Below are positions 52,806-62,942 of a DNA stretch of 64,000 nt, one piece after another. Made by a program: the position numbers and the translations under genes. The stretch is from Gammaproteobacteria bacterium. Lineage in GTDB: Bacteria > Pseudomonadota > Gammaproteobacteria > Pseudomonadales > Azotimanducaceae. The first letter of the stretch is position 1; each line of letters begins with the position of its first letter. The notes beneath the pieces were generated by a model. The model did no database searches. It worked only from the letters and a program-made list of their open reading frames with translations, and was not told the origin of the DNA. The stretch is from contig NYVG01000016.1 in assembly GCA_002684495.1 (NCBI GenBank), forward strand, positions 70,422-134,421, written 5' to 3'.

Positions 52806-55028
52806 ATGAGCGATCAGCAAAAGATCATTTACACGGAAACAGACGAAGCCCCTAGATTAGCAACCTTTTCATTGTTGCCCATCATCAAGGCGTTTACAGA
52901 CGCGGCGGGCGTACAGGTAGAAACCCGTGATATCTCCCTAGCAGGGAGAATTCTGGCCGCATTCCCAGAGCGCTTAACAGATGCCCAACGCATCCCTGAT
53001 GATTTGGCTGAACTGGGCCGGCTGACCCAAGATCCGGGCGCGAATATCATTAAGTTGCCTAATATCAGCGCCTCGAATCCGCAGATGCATGCAGCGATTA
53101 AGGAGTTGCAGAGTCAAGGTTACGATCTGCCGGATTATCCAGAAGAACCGGTGAGCGATGCTGAACACGATATCAAAGCGCGCTACGACGGTGTAAAAGG
53201 CAGTGCCGTAAATCCGGTATTGCGTGAGGGCAATTCAGATCGTCGCGCACCGGCTTCTGTTAAAATGTTTGCGAAAAAGCATCCGCATTCTATGGGCGCT
53301 TGGGCGAGTGATTCAAAATCCCATGTCTCGCATATGCAAGATGGTGATTTCTACAGCTCAGAGCAATCTACAACCATGGCTGCTGATGATACGTTGAATG
53401 TGGTGTTCCGGGCTGACAACGGTACAACCCAGTCTCTGGCTGCTGGTGTCGTAGTTACCGCCGGTGAGGTGGTGGACGCGGCCACACTGAGCAAACAAAA
53501 GCTGTGTGAATTTTTCCACCAACAGATTGCTGATACCGAAGATGGGGTGCTGTTTTCCCTGCATCTTAAAGCCACCATGATGAAGGTTTCGGATCCCATC
53601 ATATTCGGGCATGCCGTCAGGGCCTATTACCAAGCAGCATTTGCGGTTCATGAAGAGGTATTCGCTGAGCTGGGTGTAGACCCAAATAATGGCATCGGCG
53701 ACGCGTATGAAAAGATTCTAAGTCTGCCTGCTGAGCAGTGTGAGCGTATTCGCGCCGACCTAGACGCCTGTTTAGTAAACGGCCCAGATATGGCTATGGT
53801 GAATTCCGATAAGGGCATTACAAATCTGCATATCCCTAGCGACATTATCATTGACGCATCGATGCCAGCAGCAATTAGAGAGTCTGGCAAGATGTGGGGG
53901 CCTGATGGCGATCTGCATGACATGAAGGCGGTTATTCCAGATCGTTGCTACGCCGGTGTGTATGCGGCTGTAGTCGATGACTGCAAGCGTTTTGGGGCGT
54001 TTGATCCGACCACACTTGGTTCGGTGCCCAATGTAGGGCTGATGGCGCAGAAAGCGGAAGAATACGGCTCTCACGATACAACTTTTGAAGCCCCAGGGGC
54101 GGGATCGATCGCTGTGGTTAACAGCGATGGCGATGTGCTAATGGAGCATACGGTTGCAGAAGGCGACATCTGGCGCCTGTGCAGAGTGAAAGATGAGCCA
54201 ATTCGCGATTGGGTTAAGCTCGCTGTTACCCGCGCGCGGATTACCGGCGAGCCCATAGTGTTTTGGCTCGATGCGGAGCGCGCCCACGACGCTGAGTTGA
54301 TCAAGAAAGTGCAAGCGTATTTGCCAGATCATGATCTAACGGGCGTCGAGCACAGCGTTTTAGCGCCCACCGAGGCAACGAAATTTTCGTTGCAACGCAT
54401 GCGTCAGGGTGACGATACGATATCGGTTACGGGGAATGTGTTACGTGATTACCTGACCGATCTTTTCCCGATTATGGAACTGGGAACCAGCGCCAAAATG
54501 TTGTCGGTAGTACCACTGATAAACGGTGGGGGTTTGTTTGAAACCGGCGCTGGTGGCTCAGCGCCAAAACATGTGCAGCAATTTGAGGCAGAGGGTCATC
54601 TGCGTTGGGATAGCTTGGGGGAGTTTCTTGCTTTGGCGGCCTCCCTCGAACATCTGGCACACACTTATGATAACTCGGCGGCGCAACTGCTAGCCTCTAC
54701 CCTTGATGAAGCGATAGCTAAATTCCTGGAGAGCAACAAATCGCCGTCACGCAAAGTGAATGAGATAGATAATCGGGGCAGCCATTTCTACCTAGCAATG
54801 TATTGGGCTGAGGCCATGGCTGCGCAGCAAGAGGATCCGGGTTTGAGCGAGCGCTTTGCCCGTATGCATGCACAGTTGCAAGACAACGATGGGGCGATCA
54901 GTAATGAACTGATCGCCGCACAGGGTGCTGCAGTAGATGTGGGTGGTTATTATGCACCGGATGGCGAGCGGGCAAGCATGGCTATGCGCCCGTCGGCCAC
55001 CTTCAACCGAATCCTGGCGTCTCTGTAG
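52806..55028 (+). CDS. icd: NADP-dependent isocitrate dehydrogenase, monomeric type
   Basis: A ~740-aa monomeric isocitrate dehydrogenase, oxidatively decarboxylating isocitrate to 2-oxoglutarate with NADP+. The length and N-terminus [20 protein letters not shown] mark the monomeric class, unrelated in size to the ~415-aa dimeric enzyme. Other family segments are [33 protein letters not shown] and [23 protein letters not shown] 52806 follows GAGAG; the frame opens earlier at 52758 without family sequence. The enzyme competes with glyoxylate-shunt use of isocitrate. It is convergent with cspD. Confidence 0.96.
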   Translation: MSDQQKIIYTETDEAPRLATFSLLPIIKAFTDAAGVQVETRDISLAGRILAAFPERLTDAQRIPDDLAELGRLTQDPGANIIKLPNISASNPQMHAAIKELQSQGYDLPDYPEEPVSDAEHDIKARYDGVKGSAVNPVLREGNSDRRAPASVKMFAKKHPHSMGAWASDSKSHVSHMQDGDFYSSEQSTTMAADDTLNVVFRADNGTTQSLAAGVVVTAGEVVDAATLSKQKLCEFFHQQIADTEDGVLFSLHLKATMMKVSDPIIFGHAVRAYYQAAFAVHEEVFAELGVDPNNGIGDAYEKILSLPAEQCERIRADLDACLVNGPDMAMVNSDKGITNLHIPSDIIIDASMPAAIRESGKMWGPDGDLHDMKAVIPDRCYAGVYAAVVDDCKRFGAFDPTTLGSVPNVGLMAQKAEEYGSHDTTFEAPGAGSIAVVNSDGDVLMEHTVAEGDIWRLCRVKDEPIRDWVKLAVTRARITGEPIVFWLDAERAHDAELIKKVQAYLPDHDLTGVEHSVLAPTEATKFSLQRMRQGDDTISVTGNVLRDYLTDLFPIMELGTSAKMLSVVPLINGGGLFETGAGGSAPKHVQQFEAEGHLRWDSLGEFLALAASLEHLAHTYDNSAAQLLASTLDEAIAKFLESNKSPSRKVNEIDNRGSHFYLAMYWAEAMAAQQEDPGLSERFARMHAQLQDNDGAISNELIAAQGAAVDVGGYYAPDGERASMAMRPSATFNRILASL

Positions 55029-55121
55029 AAATTATCTGCACATTTTTTGTGGATCCAGAACCGACTATTATCTCTAGAGAGTGTTGGGCATAGCGCGGAC
55101 TACTCTTACTTTTGCGTGGGT

Positions 55122-55415
55122 CTAGAGGGGCTTGTTTTCAACAGCAGCGCACGGTCGCTCGGATGCAACAGTGTCGAGCGGCGCCGCGTGTGTTGTTGGT
55201 TCCTCAGCAGCGTGCAAGCGGCGGATGTTTTTCGCTTGCAGTCCTTTGTCGCTTTGCTCAATGTCGAACTCTACGGCTTCACCATCTACTAGGGCTTTGT
55301 AGCCGGGCATGCTGATTGCAGAGTAGTGGGCAAAAAGCTCTTGAGGATTTTCCTCATTGACAATGAAGCCGTAACCCTTTGCGCTATTAAACCACTTAAC
55401 TGAACCCTTAGGCAT
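55122..55415 (-). CDS. cspD: Cold-shock domain protein, CspD-like
   Basis: A 97-aa protein: a ~68-residue cold-shock domain and a ~29-residue C-terminal tail. RNP1 is KGYGFI and RNP2 is LFAHYSAI, where most relatives have F-V-H-F, so the aromatic surface is slightly altered. CspD binds single-stranded DNA/RNA and in E. coli inhibits replication in stationary phase. Its position between icd and clpS is conserved; in E. coli cspD and clpS are also divergent neighbours. It is read away from clpS, so the 120-147-base spacer holds both promoters. Confidence 0.92.
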   Translation of the reverse strand: MPKGSVKWFNSAKGYGFIVNEENPQELFAHYSAISMPGYKALVDGEAVEFDIEQSDKGLQAKNIRRLHAAEEPTTHAAPLDTVASERPCAAVENKPL

Positions 55416-55562
55416 GTAGATCCTCCAAACGAATGCAAACTGTGTTGCATAAGTGACGCAGAGTCAAGCGACTGTTGCTGGTGTTGTGGTTGGGTGGCTG
55501 TTCGTATTTTGGCTGGGAAATGTTGCTTGTGTTGAATGCGTACTGCACACAAATTACACGCT

Positions 55563-55976
55563 ATGATTGTTACTCTTGGCACAGACAATGGACGAATATT
55601 AGACGTGGACATAAATCACAAGTCAGCAGGCTTGATTTGCCGCGCCAGCGCTGGCGATGATGAGGTTGAGGGCGATCATGACCTGGGTACGATTGCGGAA
55701 GTAGCCGAGCCCGAATTAAAGCGGCCGCCGATGTATAAGGTTATTTTGTTAAACGACGACTACACGCCAATGGAGTTCGTTGTGCACATCTTGGAGAGCT
55801 TTTTTTCTATGAACCGGGAAAAGGCCACGCAAATAATGCTCGTAGTCCATTCTGAGGGCGCTGCGGTGGTCGGAATTTTCCCCCGGGATATTGCGGAAAC
55901 CAAATCAGAGCAGGTCAACAATTACGCGCAAGAGAATAATCATCCGTTGATGTCGACTGTTGAAATGACAGATTGA
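55563..55976 (+). CDS. clpS: ClpS adaptor for ClpAP (N-degron recognition)
   Basis: A ~137-aa adaptor that binds Leu, Phe, Tyr or Trp at protein N-termini and hands them to ClpA. The conserved core begins at [20 protein letters not shown] and includes [19 protein letters not shown]. The N-terminal extension before the core (~55 residues) is longer than in E. coli ClpS (106 aa in all). The start is uncertain: ATG 55563, ATG 55536 or a later TTG; none has a convincing ribosome site. clpA follows after 208 bases. Confidence 0.93.
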   Translation: MIVTLGTDNGRILDVDINHKSAGLICRASAGDDEVEGDHDLGTIAEVAEPELKRPPMYKVILLNDDYTPMEFVVHILESFFSMNREKATQIMLVVHSEGAAVVGIFPRDIAETKSEQVNNYAQENNHPLMSTVEMTD

Positions 55977-56063
55977 AAATTCATCTCGAGGACACATTGT
56001 TTAAACATTCGAGCACAAAGTTACTGCTAGAGTGAGGATGAAAGGTGATAAAGAGGTCATAAA

Positions 56064-56094
56064 AAGACCAAAGTAAGACCAAAGAAAGACCAAA
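56064..56094. repeat. Three direct repeats of AAGACCAAA at 11-bp spacing, upstream of clpA
   Basis: AAGACCAAA starts at 56064, 56075 and 56086, exactly 11 bases apart, close to one helical turn. A GGTC at 56055-56058 can pair with the first GACC. The repeats lie 20 bases upstream of the candidate -35 of clpA, a position typical for an activator binding site. Confidence 0.7.
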
Positions 56095-56113
56095 CAGCTG
56101 TCATATTGCAGAC

Positions 56114-56143
56114 TTGACCGTGAATTGGACGGCTCAAACTAAT
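56114..56143 (+). promoter_or_regulatory. Candidate clpA promoter
   Basis: TTGACC at 56114-56119 and ACTAAT at 56138-56143 are 18 bases apart, about 40 bases before the clpA ATG. The -35 is near consensus and the -10 is weak, so activation may be needed. Confidence 0.35.
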
Positions 56144-56184
56144 CAAATAAAGGGTGTTAAAGCCCAAAAAACGACGAGTAAAAC

Positions 56185-58449
56185 ATGCTGAGCAAAGACC
56201 TAGAAAAATCACTGAATGGCGTCGCCCAGGAAGCAAGCATCAAGCGTCATGAGTTTGTAACTGTGGAGCACTTGCTGCTGGCTCTGCTCGCCAATGATCA
56301 GGCCGTTAAAGTCTTGGTCAACGTTGGTGCGGATGTCGATGTACTGCGTGCCGAAGTTGAAAAATACATCGACGATACGACGCCAACGCTGGAAACCGGT
56401 GATGATGAACGTGGCACCCAGACCACCTTGGGGTTTCAAAGGGTGGTATCTAGAGCGTTATTTCATGTCCAATCATCCGGGCGTAAGGAAGTTACAGGCG
56501 CGAATGTCTTGGTCGCAATCTTTAGTGAGCAAGAGAGCCAGGCTGTTTATCTTTTGAAATCCCAAGAGGTATCGCGAATCGATGTGGTGAATTATATCTC
56601 CCATGGAATCAGCAAGATCGAAGATTCCAGCGACGCCGAAGAAGACGCCGAAGTAACTGGTGCCGAAGAGGGCGAAGGAGAGCAACGATCGAGTGCGCTG
56701 GATTCTTTTGCAACCAATCTAAACGAAGAAGCCAAAGCTGGCCGAATTGATCCGTTGGTGGGTCGCGACGAAGAGGTTGAACGAGCGATCCAAATTCTTT
56801 GTCGTCGGCGTAAGAATAATCCATTGCTTGTTGGTGAATCAGGGGTCGGAAAAACGGCAATAGCCGAGGGACTAGCAAAGCGTATCGTTGATGCTCAGGT
56901 GCCTGATGTTGTTGCTGACAGCACGATTTATGCACTGGATCTCGGTGCCTTGGTCGCCGGAACCAAATATCGTGGAGATTTTGAGAAGCGTTTCAAAGCA
57001 GTGCTGGGTGAGCTGAAAAAGCAAGAGGGCTCAATTCTCTTTATCGATGAAATTCATACCATTATCGGTGCTGGAGCGGCATCTGGCGGGGTAATGGATG
57101 CCTCCAATTTGCTCAAGCCTCTGCTTACCTCCGGGCAGTTGCGTTGTATGGGTTCCACAACCTATCAAGAGTTCCGCGGCATCTTTGATAAGGACCGCGC
57201 ATTGTCGCGGCGCTTTCAAAAGATCGATGTAATCGAGCCAGATGTCGATGATACCTATCGAATTCTTAAGGGGCTGAAAAGCCGCTTTGAGGATCATTAT
57301 AACCTCCGCTATACGGATAAGGCCTTGCGCACCGCTTCGGAATTGGCGGCCCGTTACATTAATGACCGGTTTATGCCGGATAAAGCCATTGATGTAATAG
57401 ACGAAGCGGGAGCTGCACAGCAGCTACAACCGCCGAGCCGACGTAAAAAGAGCATTGGGGTTACGGATGTGGAGCAGGTGGTCGCGAAGATTGCGCGGAT
57501 TCCGTCCAGTCAAGTCACAGCTTCGGACAAAGCCTCGCTCCGCGATCTAGACACGAACTTGAAGATGGCAGTGTTTGGTCAAAATGAAGCGATCGAGCAG
57601 CTCGCCACAGCGATTAAACTGTCCAGAGCGGGCTTAAAAAGCGGCGAAAAACCCATTGGCTCGTTTCTATTTGCTGGCCCCACAGGGGTGGGTAAGACAG
57701 AAGTGTGCAAGCAACTTGCGCATACCATGGGCGTAGAGTTGCTGCGCTATGACATGTCGGAATATATGGAGCGGCATACGGTATCGCGACTTATCGGGGC
57801 GCCACCAGGGTATGTGGGTTTTGATCAGGGCGGTTTGTTAACCGAGGCGGTAACTAAGCACCCGCACAGTATTGTGTTGCTGGATGAAATCGAAAAAGCC
57901 CACCCTGAGGTCTTCAACTTGCTCTTGCAGGTAATGGATCATGGCACGCTGACCGATAACAACGGGCGTAAAGCTGATTTCCGTAACGTCGTTTTGGTGA
58001 TGACCACTAACGCCGGAGCGCAAGAAATGAATCGGGCGTCGATTGGTTTCGCTGAGCAAGATAATTCGACCGATGGAATGGAAGTCATCAAGCGTATGTT
58101 TACGCCTGAATTCCGTAACCGCCTAGATGCCATTGTGCAATTCAGCGCGCTCAGCATAGAGGTAGTTAAGACGGTAGTGGATAAATTTCTTACCGAGCTA
58201 CAGGCGCAGTTGGACGAAAAACGCGTAACCCTAGAGGTCGATGCCGCCGCCGGCGAGTGGCTGGCGCGTGAGGGTTATGATGAAAAAATGGGGGCTCGCC
58301 CCATGCAGCGCTTGATACAAGAGAAGATTAAACGCCAGTTGGCTGAGGATCTCTTGTTTGGCGAGCTAGCCAACGGCGGCGGCATCGTACGCGTTAGCGT
58401 GGCCGACGGAGAGCTGTCAGTAGAGGTCGATTCGCCAGTGGAAGCCTAG
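56185..58449 (+). CDS. clpA: ATP-dependent Clp protease ATP-binding subunit ClpA
   Basis: A 754-aa two-ring AAA+ unfoldase for ClpP. It has the N-domain (HEFVTVEHLLLALL) that binds ClpS, a Glu-rich linker near 150-170, D1 Walker A GESGVGKTA and D2 Walker A GPTGVGKTE. The ClpP-docking loop reads SIGFAEQDN, an IGF variant of the E. coli IGL. The C-terminus matches full-length ClpA. clpS is upstream on the same strand, and clpA is convergent with infA, 35 bases apart. Confidence 0.97.
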   Translation: MLSKDLEKSLNGVAQEASIKRHEFVTVEHLLLALLANDQAVKVLVNVGADVDVLRAEVEKYIDDTTPTLETGDDERGTQTTLGFQRVVSRALFHVQSSGRKEVTGANVLVAIFSEQESQAVYLLKSQEVSRIDVVNYISHGISKIEDSSDAEEDAEVTGAEEGEGEQRSSALDSFATNLNEEAKAGRIDPLVGRDEEVERAIQILCRRRKNNPLLVGESGVGKTAIAEGLAKRIVDAQVPDVVADSTIYALDLGALVAGTKYRGDFEKRFKAVLGELKKQEGSILFIDEIHTIIGAGAASGGVMDASNLLKPLLTSGQLRCMGSTTYQEFRGIFDKDRALSRRFQKIDVIEPDVDDTYRILKGLKSRFEDHYNLRYTDKALRTASELAARYINDRFMPDKAIDVIDEAGAAQQLQPPSRRKKSIGVTDVEQVVAKIARIPSSQVTASDKASLRDLDTNLKMAVFGQNEAIEQLATAIKLSRAGLKSGEKPIGSFLFAGPTGVGKTEVCKQLAHTMGVELLRYDMSEYMERHTVSRLIGAPPGYVGFDQGGLLTEAVTKHPHSIVLLDEIEKAHPEVFNLLLQVMDHGTLTDNNGRKADFRNVVLVMTTNAGAQEMNRASIGFAEQDNSTDGMEVIKRMFTPEFRNRLDAIVQFSALSIEVVKTVVDKFLTELQAQLDEKRVTLEVDAAAGEWLAREGYDEKMGARPMQRLIQEKIKRQLAEDLLFGELANGGGIVRVSVADGELSVEVDSPVEA

Positions 58450-58484
58450 ATGTCAATGCATCTAAGCTGTACTGCAAAAGGAGT

Positions 58485-58700
58485 TTAGTTCCTAAAAGTG
58501 ATGCGTCCTTTGGAGAGATCGTAGGGCGTCAGCTCAACCTTAACCTGGTCACCAGTAAGAATACGAATGTAGTTCTTGCGCATCTTTCCGGAAATGTGAG
58601 CGGTTACTGTGTGACCGTTCTCAAGTTCAACCCGAAACATGGTATTCGGTAAGGTGTCGACGACGGTGCCGTCCATCTCAATTTGTTCTTCTTTTGGCAT
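58485..58700 (-). CDS. infA: Translation initiation factor IF-1
   Basis: A 71-aa OB-fold protein that binds the ribosomal A site with IF-2 and IF-3. The sequence [20 protein letters not shown] and the end [18 protein letters not shown] are canonical (each quoted part only). Length is normal for the family (72 in E. coli). It lies 72 bases after bpt on the same strand and probably also has its own promoter in that gap. The location between clpA and the aminoacyl-transferases is conserved. Confidence 0.98.
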   Translation of the reverse strand: MPKEEQIEMDGTVVDTLPNTMFRVELENGHTVTAHISGKMRKNYIRILTGDQVKVELTPYDLSKGRITFRN

Positions 58701-58772
58701 TCAAAGTTAAGCCGTATTTTTGAAGGGGCGCATTGTGCCGTATCGGTTAGGCAATTAGAAGTGTGACTATCG

Positions 58773-59486
58773 TTATTCCAAACGCGTCCATTGATTGTTT
58801 TGGAATAACTCGGCGGGGCGAAAATTGGTCTTATAGGACATTTTCGCGCAGTCCTGAACCCAGTATCCAAGATAAAGATAGGGCAGTCCCAATGATCGGC
58901 ATACCTCGATCTGCTGCAATATGCTCAGCACGCCGAGGCTGCGGCGTTCCTCGTCAGGTTCGAAAAAGGTATAGATTGCGGATAAGCCATTGGGTTGCTG
59001 GTCGGTTACTGCCACGCTGATAAGTCTTTGCCCCTGATATAGACAGACAAAAAAGCTTGCCGACCATGGACTTAGAAGAAAGGAGCGGAACTGGTCTTCG
59101 CTGGCTGGATACATGTCACCGTCCGCGTGGCGCAGGCTGATGTAGCGCGCATACAGGTTGTAGTGTCTGCGGCTAAAGCGGGCATCCTCAATCTCTAGAC
59201 GCAAATCTTGGTTATTTTTCATCACACGGCGTTGGGTACGTCGCGGTTGGAACTCCGCAACCGGGATTCTTGTTGCTACGCAGGCATTGCAATGGTTGCA
59301 GCGGGGTTGATACAGATGGCTGCCGCTGCGACGAAAGCCACGATCGGTTAGGGTCTGATAAAGATCCGAACTGATAATACGTCGCGGATCGACAAATAAT
59401 GTTTGGGCATCATTGCGCGGTAGATATGAACAGGGATGCGGCGGCGTCAAAAAAAACTGAATCTGTTCCCGATGATCGTCTTGCAT
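58773..59486 (-). CDS. bpt: Aspartate/glutamate leucyltransferase Bpt (Ate-like)
   Basis: A 237-aa transferase that uses Leu-tRNA to add leucine to proteins beginning with Asp or Glu, turning them into ClpS substrates. The N-terminal Cys set is in HPCSYLPR and YQPRCNHCNACVATRIPV. The C-terminal half has the GNAT-like fold (YLYLGYWVQDCAKMSYKTNF). The first Met is followed by DDHREQIQFFLTPPHPC. It lies nine bases after aat, consistent with one operon. It is absent from E. coli, present in Vibrio and pseudomonads. Confidence 0.95.
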   Translation of the reverse strand: MQDDHREQIQFFLTPPHPCSYLPRNDAQTLFVDPRRIISSDLYQTLTDRGFRRSGSHLYQPRCNHCNACVATRIPVAEFQPRRTQRRVMKNNQDLRLEIEDARFSRRHYNLYARYISLRHADGDMYPASEDQFRSFLLSPWSASFFVCLYQGQRLISVAVTDQQPNGLSAIYTFFEPDEERRSLGVLSILQQIEVCRSLGLPYLYLGYWVQDCAKMSYKTNFRPAELFQNNQWTRLE

Positions 59487-59495
59487 TATTGACCT

Positions 59496-60227
59496 TTATC
59501 GCCCGTTATCAGGATTCGCCGTTGCTGCTGGCCGCCACGACCAGGTGCCAACTTTAGTCGGTTTATCCCGGTTAGTCCGCAGTTGCGCTAAAAATTCCGC
59601 TCGTGCCATTGGGCGTACGCCTAATGTCTCAAGATGCGGGTTCATCATTTGGCAATCGATAAGGCTGTAGTTCTCTGCCAGCAGGTATTTCTGAAGGTGG
59701 TAGAAGGCGACTTTAGACGCATCCGGCGTTTGGCTGAACATTGATTCGCCAAAAAACATCTGGCCAAGAGCGATGCCATATAAGCCGCCGACGAGTTTAT
59801 CGTCCTGCCAAACTTCAACACTGTGCGCGACACCTCTTTGGAACAGCGCGTGATATGCCGATTGCATGCGCTGGGTTATCCAGGTTCCAGTCTGATCATT
59901 TCTCGGTGTGCTAGCGCAGCACTCGATTACTTTATCGAAGTTTTCATCTGCACTTATCCGAAACGAAGCGTTGCGGATACGCTTGCGTAAACTCCGAGTT
60001 ATGCGCATCTGGCCGGGCTTTATGACACCGCGAGTCTTAGGGCTCCACCAGTAAATGGGTTCTTCGTCGCTGTTAAACCACGGGAATATGCCAAAGCTAT
60101 ATGCCGTCAGTAACCACTCGACAGTCAGATCGCCGCCAGCAGCGAGCAGTCCGTCGGGTTCGTCCAAAGCCTGGTTTGGATCTGGAAACTGGACCGTGGA
60201 TTTGTTGAGGAAAGGAATTCCAGCCAC
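59496..60227 (-). CDS. aat: Leucyl/phenylalanyl-tRNA--protein transferase
   Basis: A 243-aa transferase that adds Leu or Phe to proteins with N-terminal Lys or Arg. The N-terminal region FPDPNQALDEPDGLLAAGGD, the substrate-tunnel WFNSDEEPIYWWSPKTRGVI (split) and FFGESMFSQTPDASKVAF are family markers. With Bpt and ClpS/ClpA it completes the N-degron pathway. The gene lies seven bases after the small PA4642-like gene and probably shares its transcript. Confidence 0.96.
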   Translation of the reverse strand: MAGIPFLNKSTVQFPDPNQALDEPDGLLAAGGDLTVEWLLTAYSFGIFPWFNSDEEPIYWWSPKTRGVIKPGQMRITRSLRKRIRNASFRISADENFDKVIECCASTPRNDQTGTWITQRMQSAYHALFQRGVAHSVEVWQDDKLVGGLYGIALGQMFFGESMFSQTPDASKVAFYHLQKYLLAENYSLIDCQMMNPHLETLGVRPMARAEFLAQLRTNRDKPTKVGTWSWRPAATANPDNGR

Positions 60228-60234
60228 GTGCTAT

Positions 60235-60519
60235 TTAGCTGTGCTGTTGCAGAATACTCGTGAATGCGGCTGACTTTTGATGGCTTTTTATCACTTGGGC
60301 AAGGGTTAAGCCGTCTTTGCTCTTCGCGTTAACGTCGCCGCCGCTCGCAGTGAATGCCTTGATGAAGCGTTCAAAATCCTCTGGTCGCATACTTCGATAA
60401 GCAAACAGCAGTTGGCTGTAGTGCTCGGGCTCTTGTCCCATGGCCGGTTTATTGAGAAAGCTTTGGATACGTTGCTCGTCCCATATCTCATCAGTAACTT
60501 TAGCTTTGTCTGCGCGCAT
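60235..60519 (-). CDS. Small PA4642-like protein of unknown function
   Basis: A 94-aa soluble protein resembling the family annotated as PA4642-like in pseudomonads: KVTDEIWDEQRIQSFLNK, followed by HYSQLLFAYRSMRPEDFERFI and the end GGDVNAKSKDGLTLAQVIKSH. The repeat-like tail recalls an ankyrin half-unit (N-A-K-x-x-D-G-x-T). Start ATG 60519 is chosen because GGAAG lies upstream; ATG 60549 is an alternative. It occupies the place where pseudomonads carry trxB, between aat and ftsK. Confidence 0.65.
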   Translation of the reverse strand: MRADKAKVTDEIWDEQRIQSFLNKPAMGQEPEHYSQLLFAYRSMRPEDFERFIKAFTASGGDVNAKSKDGLTLAQVIKSHQKSAAFTSILQQHS

Positions 60520-60665
60520 CAATCTTCCGAGTAACTTTGAGCTGAGCATTGTACGGTGGCGAGCCTTGTTCTGTCCCGGTTTTCGACGAATCTGGCTGAG
60601 TTGATGATTTGTGCGTATTTCGGTGAATGCGTACACTGACGGCCATACGCTATCGGAGCCCTTTG

Positions 60666-62942
60666 TTGCCAGATTCAGCACCTAATCGATCGATTCCGTT
60701 CAAGGAAATGGCACTGGTTGTGCTGGGCACGAGTGCGCTGTTTTTGTTCTTAGCGATCGCCTCTTATTCGCCAGACGACCCATCCTTTAACTTCACAGGA
60801 ACGGGAGACGAAGTACGCAATTTGGTTGGTGCCAGTGGTGCGTTCTTCGCTGATTTGGCCTTGCTCGTATTCGGTTGGGTGGCGTACTCGATACCACTGT
60901 TATTGACCCTATTCGGTATACGTTTACTGCAGCGAGATCGATCTCCATGGTCGCTCATACTCTGGTGTGTGCGTGCTAGCGGATGGCTTGGGTTAGTGGT
61001 GTGTTCGTGTATTTTGTTCGAATTGCACAGTTCTCAGGCGCCAGAATTACCCTCGGGTAGCGGCGGATTTTTAGGCATATGGCTTGGCCAGGCTGGCGTT
61101 GCTTTGTTTGGGCGGGTAGGCCTGACGGTGTTGTCCAGTGCCGGTGTGTTGATCGGATTGCAGGCAGCGGTGGGGTTTTCCTGGCTCGATGTGGCGCGGT
61201 TGATCGTTAGATTAATCGCTGGGCTGTGGCGTCAGAGCTTGATATTTTTTGACGGTCAGTACGACCGCTACAAGGCCCGTCGGGTGCAGCGGGTTGCTGC
61301 GCGTAAAGAGACAAAATTGCGCATCGAGCATCGGCAAGCCACTTTGAAAAAGGTTAGTCAACAACAAGAGACCAAGCCCGAAATCGAAATTATACCGAAG
61401 GCCAAAGAGCAGCAGCCGGTCACCAAAGTCAGCCAAAAGCGCCTCTTTGACAGTAAGGGGGTGGGGGAACTGCCCGACATTGATCTGCTAGATGCCCAAG
61501 CAAAAGATCTGGGTTTGGGCTTTTCCGCTGATGTCCTTGCGGCCATGTCCAAGCAGCTTGAGTTGAAGCTGGCGGATTTCGGTGTTGAAGCCGAGGTGGT
61601 ATCGGTACTTCCGGGTCCTGTTGTTACCCGATTTGAGGTGCAACCAGCGGCCGGCGTTAAGGTACAAAAAATTAGTGCTTTGGCGAAGGACTTGGCGCGC
61701 TCCTTAGCAGTTATCAGCGTGCGCATCGTGGAGGTTATTCCAGGTAAGTCTTTTGTCGGCATTGAAATACCCAACGAGCATCGCGAAATCGTGCAGTTGC
61801 AGGAAGTCATTCGCTCTGCGGCATTCCAGGACGCCTCGTCGGTGTTGACGCTGGCGCTGGGTAAGGACATTTCCGGTGCATCGATTGTTGCCGACTTGGC
61901 AAAAATGCCCCACCTGTTAGTGGCTGGAACAACGGGATCCGGTAAATCCGTTGGGGTGAATGCCATGCTTTTGAGCTTGTTGCTCAAAAGCACTCCGGAT
62001 CAGGTCCGCATGATCCTAGTTGACCCGAAGATGTTGGAGCTGTCTGTCTATGAGGGAGTACCACACCTGCTGACCCCGGTAGTAACGGACATGAAAGAAG
62101 CCGCCCATGCCTTGAATTGGTGTGTTGCAGAAATGGAACGCCGCTACCGCTTGATGGCGGCCTTGGGTGTGCGCAATCTGGCGGGTTTTAATCGTCAAGT
62201 TAAAGACGCGGCGCAAAAGGGCGAACCATTAAAGGATCCATTGTGGAAGGATGAGGTCGAGCCCGCCCCTGACTTGCAAGCACTGCCTGCTATCGTTGTC
62301 GTGATCGATGAATTTGCCGACATGATGATGGTGGTGGGCAAGAAGGTGGAGCAATTGATCGCGCGTATCGCCCAAAAAGCGCGCGCTGCGGGAATTCATT
62401 TGGTACTAGCGACCCAGCGGCCCTCGGTGGACGTGATAACGGGCTTGATTAAGGCGAATATTCCAAGTCGTATCAGCTTTCAGGTGTCATCGAAAATTGA
62501 CTCGCGCACGGTACTCGATCAAGGCGGTGCAGAGCAATTGCTAGGACATGGCGACATGCTTTATCTGCCCCCCGGCACAGCGCTGCCACAGCGCGTACAT
62601 GGCGCCTTCGTGTCGGATGATGAGGTGCACCGAGTCGTGAATGACTGGAAACAACGCGGTCAGCCCGAGTATTTGACAGACATTATCAGTGGTGGCGGTG
62701 CTGAAGAACCCTTCCTGCAACTTGAGGGTGATGGCGACACCGAACAGGACGATGCCCTGTACGATGAAGCAGTACAATTTGTTTTGGAGTCCAGGCGCGC
62801 ATCAATTTCCTCCGTACAGCGTAAGTTGCGAGTGGGTTATAACCGCGCCGCGCGACTGATCGAGGCGATGGAAGCCGCAGGCGTGGTCTCGCCAATGAAC
62901 TCTAATGGCAGTCGAGAAATCCTTGTTCCTGACCGTAAATAA
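60666..62942 (+). CDS. ftsK: DNA translocase FtsK
   Basis: A ~758-aa septal DNA pump for chromosome segregation and dimer resolution. Four hydrophobic segments at the N-terminus anchor it at the division site. A short basic/Gln linker leads to the RecA-like motor with Walker A GTTGSGKS and [18 protein letters not shown] (split). The gamma winged-helix that reads KOPS sites is at the end ([21 protein letters not shown]). The start is uncertain: TTG 60663/60666 follow GGAG, while ATG 60627 has no ribosome site. The linker is much shorter than in E. coli (1329 aa), as in pseudomonads. Confidence 0.96.
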   Translation: MPDSAPNRSIPFKEMALVVLGTSALFLFLAIASYSPDDPSFNFTGTGDEVRNLVGASGAFFADLALLVFGWVAYSIPLLLTLFGIRLLQRDRSPWSLILWCVRASGWLGLVVCSCILFELHSSQAPELPSGSGGFLGIWLGQAGVALFGRVGLTVLSSAGVLIGLQAAVGFSWLDVARLIVRLIAGLWRQSLIFFDGQYDRYKARRVQRVAARKETKLRIEHRQATLKKVSQQQETKPEIEIIPKAKEQQPVTKVSQKRLFDSKGVGELPDIDLLDAQAKDLGLGFSADVLAAMSKQLELKLADFGVEAEVVSVLPGPVVTRFEVQPAAGVKVQKISALAKDLARSLAVISVRIVEVIPGKSFVGIEIPNEHREIVQLQEVIRSAAFQDASSVLTLALGKDISGASIVADLAKMPHLLVAGTTGSGKSVGVNAMLLSLLLKSTPDQVRMILVDPKMLELSVYEGVPHLLTPVVTDMKEAAHALNWCVAEMERRYRLMAALGVRNLAGFNRQVKDAAQKGEPLKDPLWKDEVEPAPDLQALPAIVVVIDEFADMMMVVGKKVEQLIARIAQKARAAGIHLVLATQRPSVDVITGLIKANIPSRISFQVSSKIDSRTVLDQGGAEQLLGHGDMLYLPPGTALPQRVHGAFVSDDEVHRVVNDWKQRGQPEYLTDIISGGGAEEPFLQLEGDGDTEQDDALYDEAVQFVLESRRASISSVQRKLRVGYNRAARLIEAMEAAGVVSPMNSNGSREILVPDRK

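Noticed and set aside
61358-61993. 211-codon open frame on the minus strand inside ftsK
   Set aside because: Antisense to the FtsK motor domain; low-complexity Ser/Thr-rich translation and no motif.
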